Assembly (NCBI GenBank): GCA_024336345.1
Contig: JANFOG010000008.1
Span: 2,413,576 to 2,477,575 of the forward strand
Direction of reading: 5' to 3'
DNA length: 64,000 bases
Source of the DNA: Mariannaea sp. PMI_226
Lineage: Eukaryota > Ascomycota > Sordariomycetes > Hypocreales > Nectriaceae
A model generated the notes under the pieces. That model saw only the letters and a program-made list of their open reading frames with translations. It was not told the DNA's origin and ran no database searches. A program made the translations under genes and the position numbers. Of the stretch, positions 12,450-23,350 are shown one piece after another (the stretch's first letter is position 1; each line of letters opens with the position of its first letter).

Positions 12450-13928
12450 TCATATCCAGTAGTTACCAATTTCCCTCAAGTCTTCAATAAGAGCAGGTGG
12501 ATTATCAAGCCCGGGGAAATGGCCACCAAAGTCATGGTCTAGACAGATAATAAGCTTCCCGTCCATATGAGAATGTTAGGAACCACTTACTTTTATACAT
12601 AACTAAGTTTCCTACTTGTTCCACTAACGCCTGCGGCCAGAATGCAATATTATACTGGAAGGCGCTGAACAGGAGAGGTGCGTCTGTTCGGGCCTTGGTG
12701 TACGTGGTTTTGAACCCGTTCGGATTCTGAAAATATATGTAAACAGACGAGAGAAACGAATGGGTAAGATAGTAAATTGACGTAGACAACAGAATTTCAC
12801 TACTTTTGAGCACCGATGGGGGCATGCCAGCTCGCGGATCTGACCCTAATAAGAATGTAAGCACCGGCTAAACTGAGCATGAAAGCCAAAAGATGCGACA
12901 ATACTTACAGGATATGAATTTTTCGCCCATCCAAGCCAACTGTCCCACTGGGTTATCTTGCAAAGCTAGTCCAATTGTATTAGGCTGTTTGGTGTTAGTT
13001 CAGGAACCAAGAGATTCTATGTCGTGCAGAGAACTCACCTTAGTAGCCTGCTCAGCAAAATAGGCATTACCTGTGGCTACCCAGTTTATCAGATTGCGCT
13101 CCTCTGCTTGCTCCAGAGGCGACAACAGTGTGATGTTCTGAGAAGCTAACTGGTCCGGACCCAGGGGGAAAAAGGGCAAAAATGCAAAGTGGGCGGCGCG
13201 TGTTGATGTGTTGAAATTATCATACAGACTGTATGCTGGGCCGGCTCCAAAGTCAGTGCCGAAGGTAGCGAATGTCTTGTATCCTAGGACCTCTGTCATC
13301 AGTGTGTTGAATACGCGACCAGTGTCGTCGACTGTCCAATTTGCTGGAGGCGCGGATGAGAAGGTAAATCCTGGGAGGGACGGAACTACCACGTGGAAAG
13401 ACACGGGCTTTCCGGTTGATGTCACAGCTTTCTCAGTCAGACTGTTAATAACTGGCAGAAACTCCAAAAACGAACCAGGCCAGCCATGGTTGAGGAGAAG
13501 TGGAATGGCGTTCGGGTCGCGTGATCTCTGGTGGATGAAGTGAATCGTCAAGTTTTCGATCTGGGCAGTGAAATGATTATACCTAGATGAAATATTAGGC
13601 TATGAGATGCTGATTCATGAGATTCCACTGACTTGTTCAAAGCGTGCTGTTCCTTATTCCAATCAAAAGTAGTAGTCCACTTAGTTTGCAGTTGCTTCAG
13701 AGTATCGAGCGCGATGCCAGCAGATGACCCGACTCCAGCATATTCCTCCTGGTCAGGGAGTCTCGTATTCTTTACTAAATTGAGCATACGGGGGACTTCC
13801 CTGGAGAGATTGATGACAAAAGGTTGCAGGTTGAAAGTGTCTCCCTGGTGAAGCAGTGCGCCTCGAGACGGAGCCACTAAGACGCTCAAACCAACGAGCT
13901 TTGCGAGGAACATGCTTGGGAATATCAT
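12450..13928 (-). CDS. Secreted/membrane epoxide hydrolase, five exons
   Basis: Alpha/beta-hydrolase-fold epoxide hydrolase, 419 residues, which opens epoxides to diols with water. Exons in transcript order: 13928-13633, 13582-13039, 12984-12909, 12845-12591, 12538-12450. All introns (50, 54, 63 and 52 nt) have GT donors and AG acceptors, and phases agree throughout. The N-terminus is hydrophobic (MIFPSMFLAKLVGLSVLVAP; a second Met lies five codons on), then comes an epoxide-hydrolase N-terminal domain (about 31-120). Active-site features: oxyanion-hole HGWP at 131-134, nucleophile Asp209 in FGTDFGAG, and catalytic His397 in HDFGGHFP near the end. The acid residue is not assigned. The length fits the family and no motif is broken. 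With the GST and the oxidoreductive-type enzymes that follow, it suits xenobiotic or metabolite processing. Confidence 0.9.
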
Positions 13929-15253
13929 GCTGGTTATTCTGAGTACTTTCTGGAAAATTTGTGGTGTGCATGTAACCTCTGTAATGGAGATGTCGATTGG
14001 GCTACCTTTCACACGTTAAACTCGTTAGATTCGCTACTTATATCATTTGAAGATCCCCGGCTGTTACTAGATCTACCAGTGGGCGGCTCAGGCCCATACA
14101 TTGATTAGTTCATCGGAGCTAATGAGCATCCCTGACAGCTCGCATGTCCCGACGCTACTCCGCACCTACAGGACATGGCCGCGCCAATTCGGCTTGGTTA
14201 TATAAATATATGATTGATCGATAAAGTATGATTAAATCTTGTCGCCCGGGCCATCCGCAAGAATGACTTCACTTACTAGATAGCCCCCGGAGTGTTTCAT
14301 CCAGATGACATGATGATGATGGATGGTTTATTAATCCCAGATGCTGGTTAAGATACTTCATGTCGATTTCTTCCCATTCGTGTGGTGAGACGAAACTCCG
14401 CTTAGAGGACTCAATGACTCGACTTCCGAATGAGTGAGACCAGATGTGTCACGACGTATAGTTTCCTGATTCTGCTTATCTAAAATGAGGCGCCACATGC
14501 CAATTTTGCAATTTTAATGAGCAGCGTCCGATCTAACCCTGGGTGGAGTCTCTTGAATTTCACTGTTCAGATCGCAAATAGTCTGGTGAAGCGTCTGACA
14601 GCCCAGTCACCAACAAAATAGAATACGCAGGATTGGACTTACCCACGTATTGCATCTGGTTACTCCACGTGAGGATCATATTACCTGAGAGCAGAACGGG
14701 AGCTGATAGGGAAGTGCTACTCGATTGAGCAAAAGTTGGCCCAAAAGCAGGGGGAAAGGAAATGCGACGATTCGGACCAACAAATTCGCAGATACTGTTG
14801 TTGAATACAACGAACCCTTGGGACCATAGGCAAAAGCAGGGTCTTAGAGACCAGGAGTAGCGAAAACGTAATCAAGTGGATGAGGGCCAACACTCGCCAG
14901 TAGAATACTGCTACTCATATCGATATGTTCTCTTGCGCGGACATTACAGGTACGTTTGCTGTTTGGCCCAGCCAAGTGTTCTAGATTTTGGAAGAGCGAA
15001 ACTAGCCCGGGAATTTGGTTTTGGAATATCCAAAACAGTTTTAACAACGCCAGTTTTCGCGAAAAGCAACAATGGATGGTGTCAGACCAGTTGTAATCGA
15101 TATTCAAGGAGGGTAGAAGGAGTTTGTAGATAATAACCAATTGATAAGAAGCGGGGCTCTAAGTTCCCTGCAGCTGAGATATTGATATGGGAAAGTCATC
15201 AAAGCCATTAGATCTAAAGATCAATGACGCACCAGGCGTTTACGTAAAGATCC
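13929..15253. other. Upstream region of the epoxide hydrolase
   Basis: About 1.3 kb between the 5' end of the epoxide hydrolase and the 3' end of the GST, both on the minus strand. It should hold the hydrolase promoter. Open frames at 14844-15140 (-) and 14876-15133 (+) overlap each other and have no recognisable content. Confidence 0.5.
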
Positions 15254-16171
15254 TTATGGCATTGGCTTAAAGGTACCTGTTATGTCGACGATCTTCTTGA
15301 TGGATGCCTTGTATCCCGGCTCCTCTGACAGCATCTGAATATATGCTTCGACTTTAGGGAATGCTTCTTGAAATGTTTTCCTGTCTCCTTTCGCTAGCTC
15401 TGTCATGCTCGCTCCCTTGGCGGCGATCAATGGATAAGCTAGGATGATATCCGCGACCGTTAGATGTTGTCCGCATATATATTTACCCCCATTGGGAGAT
15501 GTGATGAGGTAACTCTCTAGCAGAGCGAAGTGTTTCTTCAGGTTCGGAAGAACGAAAAGATTTATAAATTCGTTCGCAACAGTCTTGGTTATGGGTCGGA
15601 TAAAGAAAGGAATATCGTTTCCTTTGAGACCTGGAAGCACGATTCAGCGTCTCATCACTAAGAAAGAAGCAAATTCAAAATCTTAGACGCACCACTAAGA
15701 ATAAGACCCAGGTATATAGTAGACATGAGGCTGGCATCGCTGTAGTAGAGGATATACTGGCATCGCATCCACTCCTCGGTCTCGCCGCCAATCTTGCCCT
15801 CCTGACCGTCCTTCCAACGTTTTGGAAGGATCACTTTGCCTTTATTGAAGTGGTCAGAGAGATATTGTGCAATGAAAGCGCTCTCGGCTAGAAGGATAGG
15901 CTGCGAGGAACCGGGTGTCGTTATTGTAATAGTGGGGGACTTTCCCATCGGATGCACGTTTTCAAGCTCTGCAGGGGCAAAGATACTGCTCGCTTTTCGT
16001 TGGTAGACCTTGATATCGAAAGGAATTTGAAGCTCTTGTAGCAACCACAAAGTGCCCTGCGCTCGAGATCCATTGAGCCTATTTTGTGTAAGAGTTGGAA
16101 AAAACCAAGGGACGGCAGGTTAGAAGGCTATACCAGTGTAGGGTTAATTTGAATTCTTCTGAGGTCGGCAT
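15254..16171 (-). CDS. Glutathione S-transferase, three exons
   Basis: Cytosolic-type GST of 266 residues that conjugates glutathione to electrophiles. Exons in transcript order: 16171-16134, 16078-15693, 15630-15254, with introns of 54 and 62 nt. The first exon encodes only 12 codons plus two bases, and joining gives HWLNGSRAQ, the usual start of the thioredoxin-like domain. N-terminal domain about 8-92: LHWLNGSRAQGTLWLLQEL, then a cis-Pro segment (MGKSPT, Pro61) and the glutathione-contacting Glu78-Ser79 (AESAFIAQYL). The C-terminal helical domain carries QHLTVADIILAYPL, with the T-x-x-D capping box. No frame break. It lies head-to-head with the MBL-fold gene across an 837-bp shared upstream region. 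Confidence 0.88.
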
Positions 16172-17008
16172 TGCTGATATGAACTTCAAACAAATGGGGA
16201 TATGTCGTGTTAGTCGAAGTCCTGAAATAAATCGCCTTCAACGTGGCCTATGATAGATGTGATTACAGTAATGATATATTTATAATTTTGGCCACGCGGC
16301 AGTCTCCTGTTACAATCGCTATTCATACTCCGTTCCCAGTCAGTCGTATCCGAAATTCATAATATTGACCTCGTCAGCACACAGCTTAGTACTTTCCCAA
16401 ACAGGGACCCAAGAACTCAACATTTCCGTACTAGCGAAGCCACTCCGCGCTCGGCTTCTGCCTTGGACCTCAAGGTTGTAAGATAAAAATATATTCTGCA
16501 GGGACATGCTAAGAGGGCGTGCAATTATCCATCTTATATAAAAGCCCGGTCTATCTTTGACTTCAACTTGGGAGCGAACGCGCTAGTCCGCACACTAATC
16601 CGGATTTCTTCCCAGGAGAAGTGGTGCGATATGGCCTTGCACAAGCTCTGACGTTTTCGGTAGCCAATTACCACATTTACCCGGGTTGTTATTCCTGGCC
16701 TTTGTCGATGAAGTAGTATTTAATTTACCCGGCTGGGGTTGGATATTGGCTGAACTCTAACTCTGAAGGTTCAAGATCTTTTCGACTTAGAAGGGGGTAA
16801 GCGGCTGAATTAGCCACTCTCGTGTCTGCTGGTACATCCTGTATTACCAATCTCATTTGGCAACGTTTGCCAACCTGGAACCTTTTAGTTACGCCACGTC
16901 CTGTAGAAACTGATAAAGTTGCCTTCGTCCAAGTCTTGCAAGTGTGCCAACAGGATAGTTAGTCTTTGATCCGAGGGAAAAGACATTAGAAACTAGTTTT
17001 TTCAAACC
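16172..17008. promoter_or_regulatory. Bidirectional upstream region between GST and MBL-fold genes
   Basis: 837 bp separating two divergently transcribed genes, so it should contain both promoters. I see no clear TATA box at a standard place or a named operator. Shared control of the two genes is inference from the arrangement only. Confidence 0.4.
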
Positions 17009-18166
17009 ATGGCACCGTACACTTTAGCAGAAGTTGACTCTATGGAGATTGCGATTGTTGTCACTGATGAAATTGACCAGTTCTCTCATAGTCAATATGA
17101 TGGAGTCAAGCAAGTGGGAAGCATGTCCCAAATACCGATGGATCCCCTCAGACCGAACGACCATCGACATGGTGCAAACGCAGAGATGAAGATGAGCAAC
17201 ATATGCTGTGGGGCTTTTGGTTTCTCAGCAGCTATCGTATGTATTCAGAGCCGATTCTATTTGGTCCATTGTTTTATTCTAACCGTTATTAATCTGTTTT
17301 CCCTTTTAGACTGTGACAAAAGATAACAAGAAACATACTCTACTCTTCGATACTGGCCCAGAAGAAGATGTGTGGGAGCGAAACGCCATGAGGATGCGTC
17401 TCAATGCAGGTGCCATCGAGCATATTCTCCTTTCTCACTGGCACAGAGACCACTCGGGAGGGCTGCTCAGGGCGGTTTCCATGATCAATGCACAAAAGGA
17501 TGCTTCACAGCCAAAGGTTATAGTCGATGTGCACCCCGACCGTCCCGAATTCCGAGGCATTGCCACGCCACTTGGTGACATTTTCTCAATGGAAGCCAAC
17601 CCAACCTTTGACGCGATTAGACAAGCTGGGGCTGTAATTGTAAAGGAAGATCAAGTTCATACTGTCCTTGAGGACACGTTCTTAATTTCTGGGTCGATAC
17701 CTAGGACGACAGCATACGAGACAGGCATTCGTGGAGGCGTTCGATTTGACGAAGGCACCAGCCAGTGGGTTTCCGATTCCCAGATCTTGGACGAGAGACT
17801 TGTGATGTGCAATGTCAAAGGTTTGGACCGCATTTGACCCTTTCTTCATTCTCTACGCGGCACTGATGTCGACTAGGCAAGGGACTCGTCGTGTTTACTG
17901 GCTGCAGCCATGCCGGTGTCATCAATACTGCCCTACACGCTCAGGAGCTTGGCGGTGACAACCCTTTGTACACCATCGTCGGAGGATACCATCTGGCCGA
18001 CGCCCCGACCGAGAAACTAGAGAGTACTATGGCGGACATGAAGAAGCTACGTCCCCAGGTCTTAATGCCAGGTCATTGCACAGGATGGCGTTTCAAGTTC
18101 TTGATTAATCAAGAGATGCCAACACGCTTAGTACCTTGTTTTAGCGGCTCGCGATATGTTATTTAG
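17009..18166 (+). CDS. Metallo-beta-lactamase-fold hydrolase, three exons
   Basis: Exons 17009-17236, 17310-17820 and 17877-18166 give 342 residues. Introns are 73 nt (GTATGT...TTTTAG) and 56 nt (GTTTGG...ACTAG); phases 0 and 1 agree. The metal-binding signature His119-Trp-His121-Arg-Asp123-His124 lies in LLSHWHRDHSGG. Further family marks are FDTGPEEDVW, FTGCSHAGVINT, VGGYHLADA and MPGHCTGWRFK. This set is the one I associate with the group often annotated as 7,8-dihydropterin-6-methyl-4-(beta-D-ribofuranosyl)-aminobenzene-5'-phosphate synthase-like (COG1237). In fungi the true reaction is unknown, so that name should not be read as function. Complete, with no broken motif. Convergent with the PhzF gene (188 bp apart). 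Confidence 0.88.
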
Positions 18167-18354
18167 TCGGCGAGAAGAGCGTTTGAATTGGGCTTCACTT
18201 ACTCCTATATCGTGACCTATCAAACCCTGTGCCCTAAAGCCAGATCGTTGACGCTCACCGTGCTTTCCAGGTCGGGTTTCGCAGATTTATGCAATCTGCA
18301 TGTGTTTGTATTTGTATGATACATTGAATTCTCTCACTTCTTTAACTGACAAGC

Positions 18355-19344
18355 TCACGCCACAATACTTCCACTCATTACAATCATAGCCTTGCCGCCA
18401 AGGAACAAGCCCTCAATTTGTAATCCGTTCCCCTCTGTGCCTGCAATCTCCGCAGTAGACACTTCGACCAGCATATCGCTCTTTCTCCCTATCTCTATCC
18501 CCTGTGTGATCAAAAACCTGGCCTGCTTCCCCTGACTCGCGAGGGCTAAGTAACTCGTCAGTGTGCATGCCGCACTCCCTGTAGCCGGATCCTCGAAGCC
18601 CGGCTCCACCATGCGCGTGCGGAGGTGATGCGTCGTTCCATCGCTCCTGAATGGTACGTAATAATACCGCGACACGAAGCTCTCCGACCATGGCCCGGCG
18701 TCCAGGAGGTTAGGAACGGCACCGAAGTCGAGACGGCGGCCAATAGAGACCTTGGCCAGGTCCTCTAGCCCAGGAAGCTCGACGAGGACGAACGTCATGC
18801 CCTTCACGATGCTTACTACCGGTCCGTCGAGCTCGGCTTTGCGGATGCATTTATCCTCGGTCAACCCGGCATTGATGATTGTCTGCGTCTGAAGGCTCAG
18901 ATTAACGTCAGAGAGAAGGTCCCGTAAAGTTTGCCTATGGACGCGCACGGCATGAGGAATGGCCGCCTTCACGCCACCAGTTTCATTGGCACCGATGCTA
19001 ATCGGGCCTGCCTTGGTGACAAGGGTGTCGATGTGAGTCCATTTTAGGTGATTGAGCACAAGGTAAGCCGTTCCAATGATAGGATGGCCAGCGAATGGCA
19101 GTTCCTCCTTGGTGGTGAAGATGTTCACGTCGAGGCTGGTGCTGCTGGTATCGACTTCATCGGGCGTGTGGAGGAACACTGTCTCTGAGAGGTTGAACTC
19201 CCGTGCAATTCGCTGCTTGGTCTCCTGGGTGGTGCCTGACCGCACCCTGTCCGGGATGATAACGACGGCCAGCGGGTTACCTAGGAACTTGGTATCCGTA
19301 AAGACATCGATGGTGAAGAACTCAAGCTTTGGCGAGCAGGCCAT
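18355..19344 (-). CDS. PhzF/PhzC-family isomerase-like protein
   Basis: Single exon, 329 residues. Two-domain diaminopimelate-epimerase-like fold of the phenazine-biosynthesis PhzF family. The acid-base Glu54 sits in FNLSETVFL; ELPFAGHPIIGTAYLV (81-96) and DPATGSAACTLTSYLA (252-267) are the two conserved loops that close over the substrate. Family members isomerise or epimerise small acids; most eukaryotic ones have no assigned substrate, and nothing here suggests phenazine synthesis. The N-terminus (LEFFTIDVFTDTKFLGNPLAVV) is canonical and supports the start. Codon use is GC-rich and intact. It converges on the MBL-fold gene. Confidence 0.92.
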   Translation of the reverse strand: MACSPKLEFFTIDVFTDTKFLGNPLAVVIIPDRVRSGTTQETKQRIAREFNLSETVFLHTPDEVDTSSTSLDVNIFTTKEELPFAGHPIIGTAYLVLNHLKWTHIDTLVTKAGPISIGANETGGVKAAIPHAVRVHRQTLRDLLSDVNLSLQTQTIINAGLTEDKCIRKAELDGPVVSIVKGMTFVLVELPGLEDLAKVSIGRRLDFGAVPNLLDAGPWSESFVSRYYYVPFRSDGTTHHLRTRMVEPGFEDPATGSAACTLTSYLALASQGKQARFLITQGIEIGRKSDMLVEVSTAEIAGTEGNGLQIEGLFLGGKAMIVMSGSIVA

Positions 19345-21147
19345 TCTGGCTTTGATGTTTTAGGTCGTACGGTTTTTTCAACTGTACGAAAGGGAGGAAC
19401 TCGTTGTGAAGTAAGAAGTAAACGGAAAGGGAGGGGTACGGATGCGACGTTGTCTTTAAAAGAAAGATCCGGGCAGCGGACAGGCTGTACCAACCATTTA
19501 GTAGCGTGAATTTCAAAAAGAGCTCAGTCCATTAGCCTAGCAACTCTTAGGGCTTCGCAGGCTACGTTTTACTGCATGAATTCGCAAAGTGCTACTCTGG
19601 AGACGTTCTGTTCATTTATCCTTTTCCCTACAAGACTTGTTTTCGTATCCGCGAGGAAACTGGAACACCCGCAAGATTCTACGGACTGCTATGGCGACCC
19701 TACGTCTCGAATTACCAATCCAACTCTACTACAGCCACCATGAACTGGGGTCGTAGCGTTCGTCTATTACGCACCCAGTTCACGGTTCCTCACCGGCGAT
19801 GGTCATTGGGCGACTGTTCAATAAGTCCGATTTCATTCCCAAGTTTTCCAGGGCAGACTTACTTACTGTTATGGATTACTCGTAAGAGCCGTAAGAGCCT
19901 GAAGTCGTTTAAGCGGCCTCTGAGTGGTCTGTATTGCATGGCCATGCCTAGATCACGGGGGAGCCAATGGCATTGTGAAAACGGAGGTGTGGAGGGAGGT
20001 TAGTTATTGTCTCAATACAAGACTCTGGAGTCATAATCTGAGCCGCGTTTAAGTGGGAAGAAAATACTTGCCTCAGAAAAACCCACAATAAATAAACCTA
20101 GCGTGTAATGCAGCACGGCTCACTTCTTAGGCAATTTGTGCATATGTGCACTTGTGCTTGCTCATGGCTAAGTTGGGACAGAAGTCAAAGGTAATCACGG
20201 TGATTCCACCGTCTCTCCTGGGGCGAATTTTGGGGTAAATTAGGAAGTCGCGTAGGTTAATGCTTTCCTTTGAATAGTCTAGTGTGCGGACTAGCGCCCT
20301 TGTCTCTTGCTTTAGGTTCGGAGTAGCTCACACGATGTAAATGGTGGATACTCGCAGTCAAATTGGGAACTAGATATGAAGGGATTCGTAAGGCTCTCAA
20401 ACTAAACAAAGGCTGGGCTGTCTCATTAGCTTTTATAGAAAGTAACATTGCCAAAGACTAAGGTGGATGTTTTAACTAGGATTGTTTTGTAGATTTGTAA
20501 TAATATGACCGAGATATTTTACTATTTTTACCATGATGAGCCGGTATTTGAGTGCAAGGCCAAGGCCAGGATTCAGGACGTCAATGACAGGTGGGGGGGC
20601 AACGGTGGACAAATCGATGCGGATAAACGCGGCATTTAGCCAATGTTGATGAGTTACGGTTGCGAAAGGAGACTCTACGTCCCATTGGCGAGAATGGGCC
20701 AAAGTTACAGAAGATTTGGATGATATTCGAGTGTTTGCTAGATAACGCATATCTGGCCGCTAGTCAGTATAACCCCGAGACAGACGAGTTGTTCTTGATC
20801 GAGCTGTTAGAGTTATACATTACACACTACACCCAACAAGCCGTTCGAAGGACCATAGAGCCAGACGTATGGATGCGAACAAAAGTATTCAAGACTTTCT
20901 TGAAACCTCACCCTCCTCTAGCCCAGCTTTCCTCTTGACCCGGCTTCACCCGCCGCTTCTTGTAGGCAGATCGCATTACGGCTGCCAGATAGGTATCAAG
21001 TTGAGGCCACGTAAATTTTATCTTATGAGTTTAATCTTTTTACTTACGTCCAACTTTGTTGATAGGAATAAGGAAGAAAGAGCCCTGGTCTCACACGTAA
21101 ACTTCGTTGATTATATTTCCATATAAGCTAGATATTCCCCTTTTTTT
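19345..21147. other. Gene-poor interval
   Basis: About 1.8 kb. Open frames at 19740-20003 (+) and 20660-20938 (+) are unassigned. The latter (FECLLDNAYLAASQYNPETDE) looks more protein-like than its surroundings and could be an exon of a lost gene or element, but I recognise no domain and found no convincing neighbouring exons. Confidence 0.4.
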
Positions 21148-21687
21148 TCAAAGCCGAACCAATGCCCAATACAGGATGATGGAAAAGTGATAAACGAGTA
21201 CGGGCCCCAGTAGCGAGAGTGCGATAGCCAAAGTGGCTACAGGCACCTGAACAAATATGACTTGCATTGTGCTTGCGATAGCCACTGAGAGAAACATTAT
21301 GCCACCGAAAACTCGTACCCAAGTTCTTGTCTTCTTCTTCAATGAACTATAGTTCAAGTAAATATCTAATTGAATCATGCTTGCGCAGCAGAACGGCGGA
21401 AACAGAAAAACCAGGCAGAACACCTTTGTTGGGATATGGCCAGTAGAAGAAAACATAGATGTTACACTTATGCCGACGATCAGGAGAGTAACAATAAAGG
21501 ATGTTATGGGTACCGCTAAGATAGCAATGGAATACCACTGGCAGTGAACGAGGGACGCATTCCTGCTGCATCGAATAAGTCGTGAAAACTTGAGTTCAAT
21601 ATCGGTCTCGATTTCTGTTTCTAGATTGGAGAAGGGCGATATGCCACTATAATGTCCAATCATGACGTCATTATGGTCGCCTTTCAT
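21148..21687 (-). CDS. Hypothetical four-span membrane protein
   Basis: Open frame of 179 residues. After a polar N-terminus (about 1-45) it has four strongly hydrophobic segments: near 47-72 (YSIAILAVPITSFIVTLLIV), 84-104 (VFCLVFLFPPFCCASMIQL), 118-140 (FGGIMFLSVAIASTMQVIFV) and 143-170 (TLAIALSLLGPVLVYHFSII). I recognise no family. It starts only 35 bases beyond the stop of the larger membrane-protein locus on the same strand, unusually close for two fungal genes. It may therefore be a remnant or a 3' extension rather than an independent gene. Start codon uncertain (Met also at residue 9). Confidence 0.45.
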   Translation of the reverse strand: MKGDHNDVMIGHYSGISPFSNLETEIETDIELKFSRLIRCSRNASLVHCQWYSIAILAVPITSFIVTLLIVGISVTSMFSSTGHIPTKVFCLVFLFPPFCCASMIQLDIYLNYSSLKKKTRTWVRVFGGIMFLSVAIASTMQVIFVQVPVATLAIALSLLGPVLVYHFSIILYWALVRL

Positions 21688-21722
21688 TGCGTTAGTCTCT
21701 TCCAGATTTATTTAGTATTAGT

Positions 21723-23350
21723 TCAATTACTCATTAAATGTGATGAAGCTTCAGGCCTGGTGTGTTGTAGATATAGCTCAATATTCGGTGGGTTTTCTTT
21801 TGGGAGTTGAAAGCTCCGAATAGGAGGTTCAACTAATCCTTGGGAGTATAATAAAGCTTCAGAATTTCTTTGGTATGTAGATTGGCCTCTTCTTTGAGAA
21901 AGCTTGCTAGTAGTTGAGGGGGTAGTACTAGCGTTGACTACCTCCTGAGAATTAATATTTGGATTATCTTTTACAATAACTAGTATTAGGTAGGAGTTTA
22001 TCTTTGGAATTCGGTATTAAGCTTACTTTTTGGAAGAAGTATATATGAAATAGTTCCATAATAGATATCATTGGAGCTGCTAGAAGTACCAATGGAAGAA
22101 CCTGCCCAAATGTCCATTCATTTGGTATTTTTTTCAAGGGCATAGGGTTAGTATATGGCCATATGGTCGCCTTTAATTGATTTCCCAGACTACTAGTTCC
22201 CCATATAGCCGATATAGTAAGAGATGACATCTAAAAATAAACGTAAGTTTCTTTCTTGATAATATATTCGCTTGGGCATACTTCTAATAACATAGATAAA
22301 TAAATATCTAAGAGAAGCTTCAATGTGCAGTAGATAGATGTTTGCCATGGAAGCCATACGCCTGCGATTTTAAACCCTCCTTTAGGATTTCTTCTTTGAA
22401 AGAAACCTATCGACGTTTTAAAGATGAAGTTTTGGCTCCGGTCAAGCTTTCCCTGAAGCCAGCGGTGAGTTGAAATAGACGAGACCTTAAACAGCTTGCT
22501 TATTCGGATAAAATAACCGTAGCCAAGAAGTAAACAGGAAAAAAGAGCGGACTGGAATTCAAGAGATTTTGTGTCGGGCTCAATTTTGGAAAAGCAGACC
22601 ACAGATCGCAATACATCCGCACCGTCGTCAATTAACTCGTAATCAGAATTGATGCTTGCCGTTGGAACAAATCCAACAAGAAGAAAGATTAGGAGGATTG
22701 ATATTAGTATCAGCCTCCACATACGATCCCCTTTGTGGATGTTCAAGTAGTTCCGAAGGCATGTTAATGCGGAGATGGGTAATAGATGAGAAATATATAA
22801 GGTACACTAGAACCTGCCAATGATACATTTGCAAATTGCACGCTAAGGCATAGTAGCCACTAACCGCAAGCGCAATTCCAGTAATCAATTGGGTGTCTGC
22901 AAGAACTAGAATACACTATATAGCAGGTGTTGATAATTAGCTTATTCATCAGTAGTAGTCTTGGTTGGGGGTTTACCTTCTTAAATGCACCTTGAATCTT
23001 CTCATTGTTAGGGTTGTTTGAGGTAACCTGCAACCGCAATCGTCGAAATAACTTCAGAATAAGTACGTCAACCGGGCTTGGCAATTTCCTCTGCAGTGGC
23101 TCTCCTGGCTCCCGGTTCGTTGAATTGCGGAAAGGGTCAACTGCTGGATCGAAGGCGAGGATGAAATAGGCAATAAGAGCAAATACACTAATCCATGCTG
23201 TTATCACAATACCAAGTATAACCTAACAGGCGCTTTAGCATATGGACAAATCCCACGAGTTAAATGTTTACTAACTCCAAGACCAGATATATCGGAATAA
23301 CCCTCGAGTTTGCTAGGTTCCTTAGTACAGTTGACCCTTGGACAACCCAT
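21723..23350 (-). pseudogene. Fungal multi-span membrane protein gene with one frameshift
   Basis: Assembled exons in transcript order: 23350-23276, 23222-22977, 22915-22282, 22230-22027, 21944-21723. Introns of 53, 61, 51 and 82 nt all have GT/AG ends and agreeing phases. The product resembles a fungal integral-membrane family of unknown function: SDISGLGVILGIVITAW, LADTQLITGIALAVSGYY, YHWQVLVYLIYFSSITHL, LRNYLNIHKGDRMWRL, and EWTFGQVLPLVLLAAPM, followed by a polar Ser/Thr-rich tail. Inside exon 3, near 22777, the frame changes between SSITHL and ALTCLRNYL with one surplus base (or two lost). No intron fits there, so the gene is either recently inactivated or carries a sequencing error. The rest is open throughout. 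Confidence 0.65.

Noticed and set aside
13208..13543. 111-codon plus-strand frame opposite the epoxide hydrolase
   Set aside because: A shadow of the well-supported minus-strand exon carrying HGWP and the nucleophile.
18355..19344. Reading the PhzF-like gene as evidence of phenazine production
   Set aside because: The family is broad, and no other phenazine enzymes are in the window.
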